In this document: positions 24,124 to 31,174 of the stretch, piece by piece
How positions within the stretch are numbered: the first letter of the stretch is position 1
Layout of the letters: each line of letters begins with the position of its first letter
Source of the DNA: Rhodobacter ferrooxidans
GTDB lineage: Bacteria; Pseudomonadota; Alphaproteobacteria; Rhodobacterales; Rhodobacteraceae
Direction of reading: 5' to 3'
Assembly (NCBI RefSeq): GCF_000176015.1
Contig: NZ_ACYY01000031.1
Span: 1 to 34,186 of the forward strand
Length of the DNA stretch: 34,186 nt
Program-made: the position numbers and the translations under genes
Notes under the pieces: model-generated
What the model was told of the DNA's origin: nothing
The model's database searches: none
What the model saw: only the letters and a program-made list of their open reading frames with translations

Positions 24124-24174
24124 CTGCATTCTCCCTGAGCGTCGGGGTCTGATGCCCCTTGCGACGAATCTTTT

Positions 24175-24192
24175 CCTGACCGTATGGTCAGG
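24175..24192. promoter_or_regulatory. RutR-box-like operator between the pyrimidine operon and rutR
   Basis: CCTGACC-GTAT-GGTCAGG is an inverted repeat with 7-base arms in the 125-base divergent gap. It matches 11 of 14 fixed positions of the E. coli RutR box TTGACCA-N2-TGGTCAA. It is 51 bases before the amidohydrolase start and 56 before the rutR start, well placed to repress both. Confidence 0.75.
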
Positions 24193-24248
24193 GTGCAGCG
24201 CAGCACAAGCCGCCCATCCGGTCAACGACAATCTTGCCGCCGAGGCCC

Positions 24249-24905
24249 ATGCCAGACCCCAGCCCGATCCCCCGCCTGAAACCCGGGCGCCGCAGCGAAA
24301 ACCGCCGCGAAAACCAGCGGCTGATCCTGGCCGCCGCCGAAAAGGTGTTTGCAGAAGCCGGGTTTGGTGGTGCCACCATGCAGTTGATCGCTGATATGGC
24401 CGGCCTGCCGAAGGCCAATCTGCACTATTATTTCGCCACCAAGGAAGAGCTTTACCGCCGCGTGGTGCAGGACATCTTCGAGATCTGGCTGCACGCCGCC
24501 GACAGTTTCGACGCCGCCCCCGACCCCGCCTCCGGCATCGGCGCCTATATCGACGCCAAGATGGAAATCTCGCGCCGCCATCCCGCGGGGTCCAAGGTCT
24601 GGGCCTCCGAGGTGATGCACGGCGCGCCGGTGATCCAGGATTATCTGGAAACCACGCTGCGGGAATGGACGGGCGGGCGGGCGGCGCTGATTCAGGGCTG
24701 GATTGATGCCGGAAAGATGGACCCAATCGACCCGCAGCACCTCTTGTACATGCTTTGGGCCACCACCCAGCATTACGCCGATTTCGGCCACCAGATCGAA
24801 ACCCTGAACGGCGGCGCGCCCTTGACCGAGGCGCAGTGGCAGGCCGCCAAGGCCAGCGTCAAGCAGATCATCCTGCGCGGCATCGGCGCGCTGCCCGGCG
24901 CTTAG
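24249..24905 (+). CDS. rutR: TetR-family pyrimidine-responsive regulator RutR
   Basis: A 218-residue cytoplasmic repressor. The N-terminal helix-turn-helix spans about 22-68 (ILAAAEKVFAEAGFGGATMQLIADMAGLPKANLHYYFATKEELY). The C-terminal domain contains IDPQHLLYMLWATTQHYADF, which closely follows the E. coli RutR ligand-domain sequence as I recall it. RutR binds uracil or thymine, which releases it from DNA, inducing pyrimidine utilisation genes. The start is ATG 24249; an upstream TTG is unnecessary. It is divergent from the pyrimidine operon with an operator between. Its TAG stop lies in the terminal repeat of the element at 24902-24965, so its last codons may have been shaped by that insertion. 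Confidence 0.9.
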   Translation: MPDPSPIPRLKPGRRSENRRENQRLILAAAEKVFAEAGFGGATMQLIADMAGLPKANLHYYFATKEELYRRVVQDIFEIWLHAADSFDAAPDPASGIGAYIDAKMEISRRHPAGSKVWASEVMHGAPVIQDYLETTLREWTGGRAALIQGWIDAGKMDPIDPQHLLYMLWATTQHYADFGHQIETLNGGAPLTEAQWQAAKASVKQIILRGIGALPGA

Positions 24906-24965
24906 AGCGTGTCCGGCAAAAGTGGATGCCGGTTTTGCCGCCAGACACGCGAAAACAGGCTCTAA
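24902..24965. repeat. 64-bp inverted-repeat element holding both convergent stop codons
   Basis: The ends are perfect 7-base inverted repeats, TTAGAGC (24902-24908) and GCTCTAA (24959-24965). Inside, GCGTGTC with CGGCAAAA pairs with TTTTGCCG and GACACGC, with a three-base bulge. The TAG of rutR (24903-24905) and the TAG of the DUF1003 gene (24962-24964) both lie inside the terminal repeats. It should fold as a bidirectional terminator. Its form (AGAGC..., CGCGAAAACA) resembles repeated palindromic units common in alphaproteobacterial genomes, so it is probably a small mobile or REP-like unit. Confidence 0.75.
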
Positions 24966-25672
24966 CGGCGCGGCCGGTCTGGCGCGGTTTCCTCCAGCAA
25001 CTCGATCTGCATCTGCTGGATCAGCGTCAGCCGTTCCCATTGCCGGGTCAGGTGCAGGTCGATCTTGTCATGCAGGTGGCGGATTTCCAGTTCCGCCTTC
25101 AGGTTGACCTTGTAATCGTTTTCCGAGCGGATGCGGTCCTTCGCCTCTTGCCGCCGCTGGCTCATCATGATGATCGGTGCCTGCAGGGCGGCGATGCAGG
25201 ACAGCACCAGATTGAGCAGGATGAACGGATAGGGGTCGAAACTGCCGGTCAGGTAGCCGGTGACATTCACCGTCATCCAGACCACCAGCACCACGCCGAA
25301 ACCCATGATGAAACCCCAGGAGCCGCCAAAGCGCGCCACGGCATCGGCGGCCACCTCGCCGGTGGTGCGGTCTTCCAGCCCCATGGCGACAGGGTCCAGC
25401 GCCAGCGGGCTTTCGGCCTGCAGACTGTCCAGCACCTGATGATCCAGCGCCGTCAGCGCGCCACGCTCGGCGGCCAGCACCGCCTCCAGATGCCGCCGCC
25501 GCGCCCCGGCCCGGTCGGTGCGGCAGATCAGGTCGTCGGGTCCGATGTCGGGATGCTCGGCCAGCATCGCGGCCTGGATGCCCGGCGTCAATTGGCTGAA
25601 GGCGCGCAGGCTGGCCTGCGGAAATTCGGTGCCACAGATGGCACAGGCAAGGGTTTTCGGCACTGGTTTCAT
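24962..25672 (-). CDS. DUF1003 membrane protein with N-terminal Cys motif
   Basis: A 236-residue protein of unknown function. The N-terminus has CAICG (C10, C13) and a later LICRTD cysteine, which could form a small metal site with other residues. A hydrophilic stretch to about residue 125 leads into two transmembrane helices (GFIMGFGVVLVVWMTVNVTGYL, then PFILLNLVLSCIAALQAPIIMM), the core of DUF1003. After them come SQRRQEAKDRIRSENDYKVN, a DUF1003 hallmark, and a charged C-terminal coiled-coil-like helix. ATG 25672 has GGGAG six bases upstream. The frame stays open to 25816, but that part is probably untranslated. It converges on rutR and shares the terminator element. Confidence 0.87.
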   Translation of the reverse strand: MKPVPKTLACAICGTEFPQASLRAFSQLTPGIQAAMLAEHPDIGPDDLICRTDRAGARRRHLEAVLAAERGALTALDHQVLDSLQAESPLALDPVAMGLEDRTTGEVAADAVARFGGSWGFIMGFGVVLVVWMTVNVTGYLTGSFDPYPFILLNLVLSCIAALQAPIIMMSQRRQEAKDRIRSENDYKVNLKAELEIRHLHDKIDLHLTRQWERLTLIQQMQIELLEETAPDRPRR

Positions 25673-26014
25673 GGTATTCTCCCGGGAGCGATCATGCGCC
25701 CGGCGCCGCGGCGGGGCAAGCGATCCCGGCCAATCGGCAGTCCCGCACCACTCGAAGCGGGTCTTCCGGATCAGGACTTGATGCAACAGCCGCAGCATGT
25801 CCTCGGGGATCGGCAAGTTTCCGCGCGTTCCCCGACCAAGGTCGGGAGACGCGCCATTTTATTGCGCAAACGCCGAATCTGTGCGACAACAATCGCAAGT
25901 TGCACCTGAGGAGACTGCAACCGCTTTCTGAGTTCGATTTATTGCCTGCTGCGCGATCTTTCGCGCATCAGTTGTGCTTTGCCTGCCAAGACGACAGCCA
26001 TCCGGGGGGATACG
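25673..26014. other. 342-base intergenic region upstream of two divergent genes
   Basis: This region separates the DUF1003 gene from the divergent response-regulator gene. It contains no convincing protein gene. A minus-strand frame open to 25816 lacks a good ribosome-binding site. The one clear structure is the hairpin at 25823-25854. The part from 25855 to 26014 is visibly AT-richer and should hold the promoter of the response-regulator operon; I could not assign confident -35/-10 boxes. Confidence 0.6.
25823..25860 (+). terminator. Orphan terminator-like hairpin
   Basis: GCGCGTT-C-CCCGACC (25823-25837) pairs with GGTCGGG-A-GACGCGC (25840-25854), with one mismatch and one wobble. CATTTTATT follows on the plus strand. 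No annotated plus-strand gene ends nearby. It may end an unrecognised small RNA starting upstream, or act as an attenuator for the regulator operon. Confidence 0.45.
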
Positions 26015-26704
26015 ATGATACGGCAAAAAGCGTCTGGCCATGAGCTGTCGATCCGCTCGGCGCTGGTGATTGATGACCACCCGCTGTATTGCGATGCGCT
26101 TGCCACCACCATGGAAAGCATCTTTCACACCCGCCGCATCCGCAAGGCCACCTCGATGGGCGATGCGTTGCAGCAGTTGCGCGCGCGGTTCTCGCCTGAT
26201 CTGGTGCTTCTGGATCTGAATCTGCCTGATGTTTCCGGCCTGAGTTGCTATCTGAAGATCAAGGAACTGACCCCGGATGTGCCGGTGATCGTGATCTCGG
26301 CGCTGACCTCGCAAGAGGTGATCGGGTCGGTGATGGCGGCGGGGGCGGCGGGGTTCATCCCCAAGGATTGCGGTCGGCAGACCTTCGAGGCGGCGATGCG
26401 GCAGATCTGGGACGGCGAGCCCTATGTGCCGCCGGGCTATACTGCGGCGATGGCAACGCAGGCCGCCGAACCCACCGGAGCGGTGATCTCGCGCCGGATC
26501 GCAGATCTGTCACAACAGCAAAGCCGCATCCTGAGCCTGATCTGCAAGGGCAAGCCCAACAAGCTGATCGCCTACGAAATGCAGATCGCAGAGGCCACGG
26601 TGAAGGCGCATATCACCGCCCTGCTGCGCCGGTTGGGGGTGCAGAACCGCACGCAGGCGGCGCTGATGATGCGCGATGTCTCGATACGCCAGCATCTGCA
26701 ATAA
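26015..26704 (+). CDS. NarL/LuxR-family response regulator (FlhR/RfdR/ErdR-like)
   Basis: A 229-residue DNA-binding regulator. The receiver domain (about 14-130) has acidic residues D20-D21 (ALVIDDHP), the phosphoacceptor D67 (LVLLDLNLPDVSG) and the conserved lysine in GFIPKDC. The LuxR helix-turn-helix (about 166-222) reads LSQQQSRILSLICKGKPNKLIAYEMQIAEATVKAHITALLRRLGV. ATG 26015 is preceded by GGGGGGA. It heads an operon with a FIST protein and a hybrid kinase, its probable partners, and lies near quinoprotein-relay genes and adhI. FlhR of Paracoccus and RfdR of Rhodobacter control glutathione-dependent formaldehyde dehydrogenase, so that is the likely target. The C1 role is inferred from context. 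Confidence 0.87.
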   Translation: MIRQKASGHELSIRSALVIDDHPLYCDALATTMESIFHTRRIRKATSMGDALQQLRARFSPDLVLLDLNLPDVSGLSCYLKIKELTPDVPVIVISALTSQEVIGSVMAAGAAGFIPKDCGRQTFEAAMRQIWDGEPYVPPGYTAAMATQAAEPTGAVISRRIADLSQQQSRILSLICKGKPNKLIAYEMQIAEATVKAHITALLRRLGVQNRTQAALMMRDVSIRQHLQ

Positions 26705-26728
26705 GGGGCGCAACCGGAAGGCCGAAGC

Positions 26729-27898
26729 ATGCCAGCCTGCCAGAATCTGAACCAGGCTCCGGCCGAGGCGGTGCAGGTCGCGGTCTCGCAGGCCGCCGAC
26801 CCGTTGGTGGCACTTCAGGAAATCGCGGCGCAGATTGCTCTGGTCAACGCCGGCTTCGTGATGCTGCTGGTGCCCGCCACGCTGGACCCTGTGGCACTGG
26901 CGGCGGCGCTGCCGCAAACGCTGCCCGGTACGGTGGTGTTCGGCTGCACCACCGCAGGCCAGATCACCCCGCAGGGCTATCAGGACAACGTGCTGCTGGC
27001 GCTGGCGTTTCAGCGGCGGCATTTCCGCGTCGCCTCGCTGCTGTTCAAGCCGGTTGCGCCGGTGTCAATCGCCGCGGTGATGGCGCGGGCCGAGCGGTTG
27101 GCGGCGCAGTTTCCCGCCACGCCGGGGCGCAGGCGGCTGGCGCTGGTGTTCACCGACGGGCTGTCGAAACAGGAAGACATCCTGATGGCAGCACTGGAGG
27201 CCGGTTTGCGCGACATTCCGGTGTTCGGCGGCTCGGCGGCGGATGGCCTGAGCTTTGACGACACCTTCGTGCTGCATGGCGGCGCCTTCCACGGCAATGC
27301 CGCCCTGCTGTTGCTGCTGGAAACCGATCTGGCGTTTCGCGGTCTGGGGTTCCATCATTTCGAGCCGACCGACAAGCGCATGGTGGTGACCCGCGCCGTG
27401 CCCGAGGACCGGCTGGTGCTGGAACTGAACGGCGCGCCGGCCGCTGCCGAATATGCACGGCTGGTCGGCGTGGCGGTGGCCGACCTGTCCCCGATCATCT
27501 TTGCCGAAAACCCGGTGCTGGTGCGCAACCGCGGCAGCTATCACGTCCGCGCCATCCAGCAGATCCACCCCGGCGGCGGGCTGACCTTCCTGTCGGCCAT
27601 CGACGACGGGCTGCTGCTGACGCTGGGCCGCGGCAAAGAGATTTTGCGCACGCTGGATGCCGGGCTGGCGGTGACCGACGCAACCGGGGCGGCACCCGAT
27701 TTCATCCTTGGCTTCGACTGCTTCCTGCGCAAGCTGGAGATCGAGCACAAGGGCCTGTCGGCAGAGGCCAGTGCCCGGCTGCGCGACCGCCGGGTGCTGG
27801 GGTTCAACACCTATGGCGAGCAGCATCTGGGCGTGCATGTCAACCAGACCTTCGTCGGCGTCGCCTTCTTCCGGCCAGACGGAGACCGGCTGCCGTGA
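26729..27898 (+). CDS. FIST N/FIST C domain sensor protein (NosP-like)
   Basis: A 389-residue cytoplasmic sensory protein with no signal peptide. The FIST N part covers about 40-240 (VVFGCTTAGQITPQGYQDN, LVFTDGLSKQEDILMAAL, FGGSAADGLSFDDTFVLHGG). FIST C covers about 245-375 (AEYARLVGV, NRGSYHVRAIQQI, GLTFLSAIDDGLLLTLGRG, GFDCFLRKLEIEH, GFNTYGEQHLGVHVNQTFVG). GGAAGG lies eight bases before the ATG. Its TGA overlaps the GTG of the kinase gene, so the two are made together. In Pseudomonas the FIST protein NosP binds heme and NO and modulates its co-encoded kinase NahK. A similar ligand-sensing role toward the kinase here is inferred, and the ligand is unknown. Confidence 0.88.
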   Translation: MPACQNLNQAPAEAVQVAVSQAADPLVALQEIAAQIALVNAGFVMLLVPATLDPVALAAALPQTLPGTVVFGCTTAGQITPQGYQDNVLLALAFQRRHFRVASLLFKPVAPVSIAAVMARAERLAAQFPATPGRRRLALVFTDGLSKQEDILMAALEAGLRDIPVFGGSAADGLSFDDTFVLHGGAFHGNAALLLLLETDLAFRGLGFHHFEPTDKRMVVTRAVPEDRLVLELNGAPAAAEYARLVGVAVADLSPIIFAENPVLVRNRGSYHVRAIQQIHPGGGLTFLSAIDDGLLLTLGRGKEILRTLDAGLAVTDATGAAPDFILGFDCFLRKLEIEHKGLSAEASARLRDRRVLGFNTYGEQHLGVHVNQTFVGVAFFRPDGDRLP

Positions 27899-30135
27899 TC
27901 GACCCCACCGCCCCTCCCGAGGAGCAGATCGCCCGTCAGGCCCGGATCATCGAGGCGCTGGTGGCGCGGGCCGAACGCGCCGACGGGGTGGGCGACAGTG
28001 CCTATGCGCTGTTCCAGTCGGCCATCGCCCTGCAGGCCGAAGTCTGGCAGAAGACCCGCGATCTGGAAAGCGCGCTGGACCGGCTTGGCCGCACCTCCAG
28101 CGATCTGGAGATTGCGCATCAGGCGCAGGAGCGGGTGCAAAAGACCCTGGCCGATGCGCTGGTGGCGATGGAGGGCGGCTTTGCGTTGTTCTTCGACGAC
28201 CGCCTGCAGGTCTGCAACACGCTGTTTCGCAAGCTGTTGCCGGATATCGAGCCGCTGATCCAGCCCGGTCTGGGCTTTGACACCTATCTGGCGGCGCTGA
28301 AAGCGTCGCGGTCGGTCAGCCATCTGGACGGCTGTGCAACGCCCAATGGCGGGCAACCGTTTTCGGCGGCGGTGATGGGGCTGAAGAACGACCGCTGGTT
28401 CCAGATTTCCTGCCACCGCACCAGCTCGGCCACCATCGCCGTGCTGCAGGCCGAAATCACCGATGTGGTGCGGGAAAACCGGCGGCAGAAGACGCTGCTG
28501 ATCGACCAGCAGGCGCAGGTGTTGCAAGCGGCTTTCGATCACATGGCGCTGGGGGTCTGCACCTTTTCCGCCAGCGGCGATCTGATGCTGCGCAACGACA
28601 GCTTCGGCGCGCTGCTGGGGGTGCCGCTGGCGCTGCTGACCAAGGGCACGGCGTTTCAGCGCATCGTCGAACATGTCGAGCGTCACGATCTGCTGGACCG
28701 CAAAAGCCGCCGCCCGGAGTTTGCCCGCTGGTTCAAGGCGGTCAAGCGCGGCGTGCCCGTGCAGGAACGCTTTCGCCGCCACGACGGCATCAGCCTCGAT
28801 CTGCGGCTGAACGCGCTGCCCGACGGCGGCTTTCTGGTGTCGGTGATGGACGTGACCGCCGAAACCGAAGCCGCGGCGGCGCTGGAGGCCCGGGTGGCCG
28901 AGCGCACCGCGGCACTCACCGAGGCCAACCGGCTGTTGCAGGTGCAGTCCGCCGAACAGGCCCGCACCGAAGACGCGCTGCGGCTGGCCAAAGAGGCCGC
29001 CGAGGCCGCCCACACCTCGAAAACCCGGTTTCTGGCGGCGGCCAGCCACGATCTGTTGCAGCCGATCAACGCGGCCAAGCTGTATATCTCGACGCTGATG
29101 GAAACCGTCACCGCCCCGGCGGCGCGCGAAACCGTGATCCGGCTGGGGCGGTCTTTCACCTCGGTCGAAAGCTTGCTGCATGCGCTCTTGGACATTTCGC
29201 GGCTGGACAGCGCCGGGGCCGAGTTCAACGTCACCAGCTTTTGCCTGGAGCCGATGATGCAGGCGCTGGCTGCCGATCTGGCGCCGCTGGCGGCGGAGAA
29301 GGGTCTGGAGTTGCGGGTGGTGCCCAGTCGCCGCTGGGTGACATCGGACCTGCGCTATCTGGCGCGCTGCGTGCAGAATCTGGTGGTGAATGCCATCCAG
29401 TATACCGAAAAGGGCCGGGTGCTGGTGGGGGCGCGGGTGCAGGGCGACCGGCTGCTGATCGAGGTCTGGGATACCGGCATCGGCATTTCCGAACCCGATC
29501 AGGCGCGGATTTTTCAGGAATTCACCCGGGTCGGCGGCGTGGCGGCGGGCAGCGGCATGGGGCTTGGCCTGTCGATCGTCGAGAGGGCCTGCCGCCATCT
29601 GGGCCATCCGGTGCGGCTGGTGTCGCAGCCCGGGCTGGGGTCGATGTTCGCCATCGACCTGCCGCTGGCCAGCCCGGCGACGGCCGATCTGCCGCAGCCG
29701 CAGCCGCCGGAAACCACCACCGAAGGCAGCCTTGATCTGATCGTGCTGCTGGTGGAAAACGATGCCGACGTGCTGCATGCCACCACCCAACGGCTGGAAA
29801 GCTGGGGTGCCAGCGTGCTGGCCGCGCGCTCGACCACCGCCGCACTGGCGCTGCTGCACGAGGTGGGCAGCCCGCCCGATATCCTGCTGGCCGATTACCA
29901 GCTTGACGGCGACGACACCGGCGTGGCGGCGATCCGGGCCTTGCGGGCGCAGGCGGGCTTCGAGGTGCCCGCCATCATGATCACCGCCAACCGCAGCAAG
30001 GCGCTGTTGCGGCAAGGCGCGGAGATGGGCTTTTCGCTGCTGCCAAAGCCGGTGCCACTGGCGCGACTGCGGGCGCTGATCGACTGGAAGACCCGCCGCG
30101 CGCCGCCGGAAACCACCGACAAAGGTCTGCGGTGA
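27895..30135 (+). CDS. Hybrid histidine kinase with PAS and receiver domains (FlhS/NahK-like)
   Basis: A 746-residue soluble sensor kinase without transmembrane helices. A coiled N-terminus (about 1-90) is followed by two PAS-like segments (about 92-200 and 205-325) and a coiled coil (about 325-375). The HisKA box FLAAASHDLLQPINAAKLY carries the phosphoacceptor H385. The ATPase domain has N-box NLVVNAIQY, DTGIGI and GMGLGLSIV. The C-terminal receiver (about 610-735) has D667 in LLADYQLDG. This layout is that of ErcS'/NahK and FlhS-type kinases. The GTG start at 27895 overlaps the FIST stop (GTGA). The LuxR regulator two genes upstream is its probable phosphotransfer partner, and the attached receiver may tune or sink phosphate. 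The signal is unknown; the FIST protein is the obvious candidate input. Confidence 0.9.
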   Translation: MIDPTAPPEEQIARQARIIEALVARAERADGVGDSAYALFQSAIALQAEVWQKTRDLESALDRLGRTSSDLEIAHQAQERVQKTLADALVAMEGGFALFFDDRLQVCNTLFRKLLPDIEPLIQPGLGFDTYLAALKASRSVSHLDGCATPNGGQPFSAAVMGLKNDRWFQISCHRTSSATIAVLQAEITDVVRENRRQKTLLIDQQAQVLQAAFDHMALGVCTFSASGDLMLRNDSFGALLGVPLALLTKGTAFQRIVEHVERHDLLDRKSRRPEFARWFKAVKRGVPVQERFRRHDGISLDLRLNALPDGGFLVSVMDVTAETEAAAALEARVAERTAALTEANRLLQVQSAEQARTEDALRLAKEAAEAAHTSKTRFLAAASHDLLQPINAAKLYISTLMETVTAPAARETVIRLGRSFTSVESLLHALLDISRLDSAGAEFNVTSFCLEPMMQALAADLAPLAAEKGLELRVVPSRRWVTSDLRYLARCVQNLVVNAIQYTEKGRVLVGARVQGDRLLIEVWDTGIGISEPDQARIFQEFTRVGGVAAGSGMGLGLSIVERACRHLGHPVRLVSQPGLGSMFAIDLPLASPATADLPQPQPPETTTEGSLDLIVLLVENDADVLHATTQRLESWGASVLAARSTTAALALLHEVGSPPDILLADYQLDGDDTGVAAIRALRAQAGFEVPAIMITANRSKALLRQGAEMGFSLLPKPVPLARLRALIDWKTRRAPPETTDKGLR

Positions 30136-30182
30136 CAGCCGCCGCCGGTCGGCTAGTCTGGGCGCAACAAGGGGGGGGTGAC

Positions 30183-30824
30183 ATGCGGCATCTGCGATGG
30201 ATCCTGGGCTTGGGACTTGCGCTTTGCGCCACGCCTTTGGTGGCGGGCGAAACCTATGATCTGCTGTTCAAGCCCGCGGCGCTGGACGGGGTTTCGCAAG
30301 CCGGCGGGCTGGATTATGCCAGTGCCGTGGTGATCGACGGCAAGCCCGCACCGGCCGCGCAGTTGACGCTGCGGCTGGCGCCCGAAGGCATGGTCGATCT
30401 GGCGCTGATGCAGGGCACGGCGATGCAGGGCGGCGGCAGCTACCCGGCCTCGGTCGGCAATCCGGTGATCATGTATTTTCTGGAAACCGCGCTGCGCGAC
30501 ATGGCGGCGCAATCGGGTGGCAGCCCGTTCTACATCCGCAACCGCATCAAGGAATCGCTGCTGACCGAGGCGGAGATCCTGCCCGTGACGCTGCACTATG
30601 GCGATGCCGACATTGCCGCCCGCCGCATCACCCTGCATCCGTTCGCACAGGATGAAGCCCGCGCCCGCATGGGGGCCTTTGCCGATCTGGCGCTTGCCGT
30701 CACCGTCTCGCCCGATATTCCCGGCTGGTATTACGCGCTGGAGGCCAGCACCCCGGCTGTTGGCGCGGTGCCCGGCTATTCCAACGCCCTGACCCTGATG
30801 GCCGCCCCGGCGGGGGAACCATGA
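30183..30824 (+). CDS. Uncharacterised secreted protein in the C1/quinoprotein region
   Basis: I recognise no named domain. A 213-residue product with a signal peptide (MRHLRWILGLGLALCATPLVAG, cut before ETYD). The mature part is acidic, without cysteines, and has a repeated beta-strand feel (LTLRLAPEGMVDLALMQG, EILPVTLHYGDADIAARRITLHPF). A run of Gs (AAGGGGGGGG) precedes the ATG by about five bases. It follows the hybrid kinase by 47 bases and overlaps the next gene by ATGA. A periplasmic role linked to quinoprotein alcohol oxidation is suggested only by position. Confidence 0.75.
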   Translation: MRHLRWILGLGLALCATPLVAGETYDLLFKPAALDGVSQAGGLDYASAVVIDGKPAPAAQLTLRLAPEGMVDLALMQGTAMQGGGSYPASVGNPVIMYFLETALRDMAAQSGGSPFYIRNRIKESLLTEAEILPVTLHYGDADIAARRITLHPFAQDEARARMGAFADLALAVTVSPDIPGWYYALEASTPAVGAVPGYSNALTLMAAPAGEP

Positions 30825-31171
30825 TCCGCCTAAGCCTAAGCCTGATCCTGACCGCCCTTGCCACGCCCGCGCTGTCGCAAACCATGGCCGAGCGGCTGAA
30901 CGACTATCCGACCGAGGCGCGGGCCGACTATGTGTTCGCCTGCATGGCCGCCAATGGCCAAAGCCGTCTGGTGCTGCAGAAATGCGCCTGCTCGATCGAC
31001 GTGATCGCGGCGATCCTGCCGTATGATCAATACGTTGCCGCCGAAACCGTGCTGTCGCTGCAACAGGGCGGCGGAGAGCAACTGGCGATGTTCAAATCCG
31101 CCACCATGACCCAGACCTTCGTGGCCGACCTGCGCCGGGCGCAAGCCGAGGCCGAGATCACCTGCTTCTAG
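30821..31171 (+). CDS. Small secreted Cys-containing protein
   Basis: A 116-residue product with a signal peptide (MIRLSLSLILTALATPALS, cut before QTMAERL). The mature protein of about 97 residues is mostly helical with four cysteines: C41 (VFACMAANG), C55 and C57 (LQKCACSID), and C115 two residues from the end (TCF). This is a pattern fit for two disulfides in the periplasm. I recognise no named family and see no CXXCH heme motif. Start ATG 30821 overlaps the previous TGA, so the two small proteins are coupled and may form a pair. It ends three bases from the converging SoxYZ-like gene. Confidence 0.78.
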   Translation: MIRLSLSLILTALATPALSQTMAERLNDYPTEARADYVFACMAANGQSRLVLQKCACSIDVIAAILPYDQYVAAETVLSLQQGGGEQLAMFKSATMTQTFVADLRRAQAEAEITCF

Positions 31172-31174
31172 GCC

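Noticed and set aside
25673-25816. Upstream extension of the DUF1003 protein by 48 residues
   Set aside because: ATG 25672 has a good GGGAG site and begins at the conserved Cys motif. The extension is Arg/Trp-rich and lacks a ribosome-binding site.
27811-30015. Minus-strand open frame of 734 codons opposite the hybrid kinase
   Set aside because: An antisense shadow of a gene with full HisKA/HATPase/REC motifs. The product is Gln/His/Arg-rich without structure.
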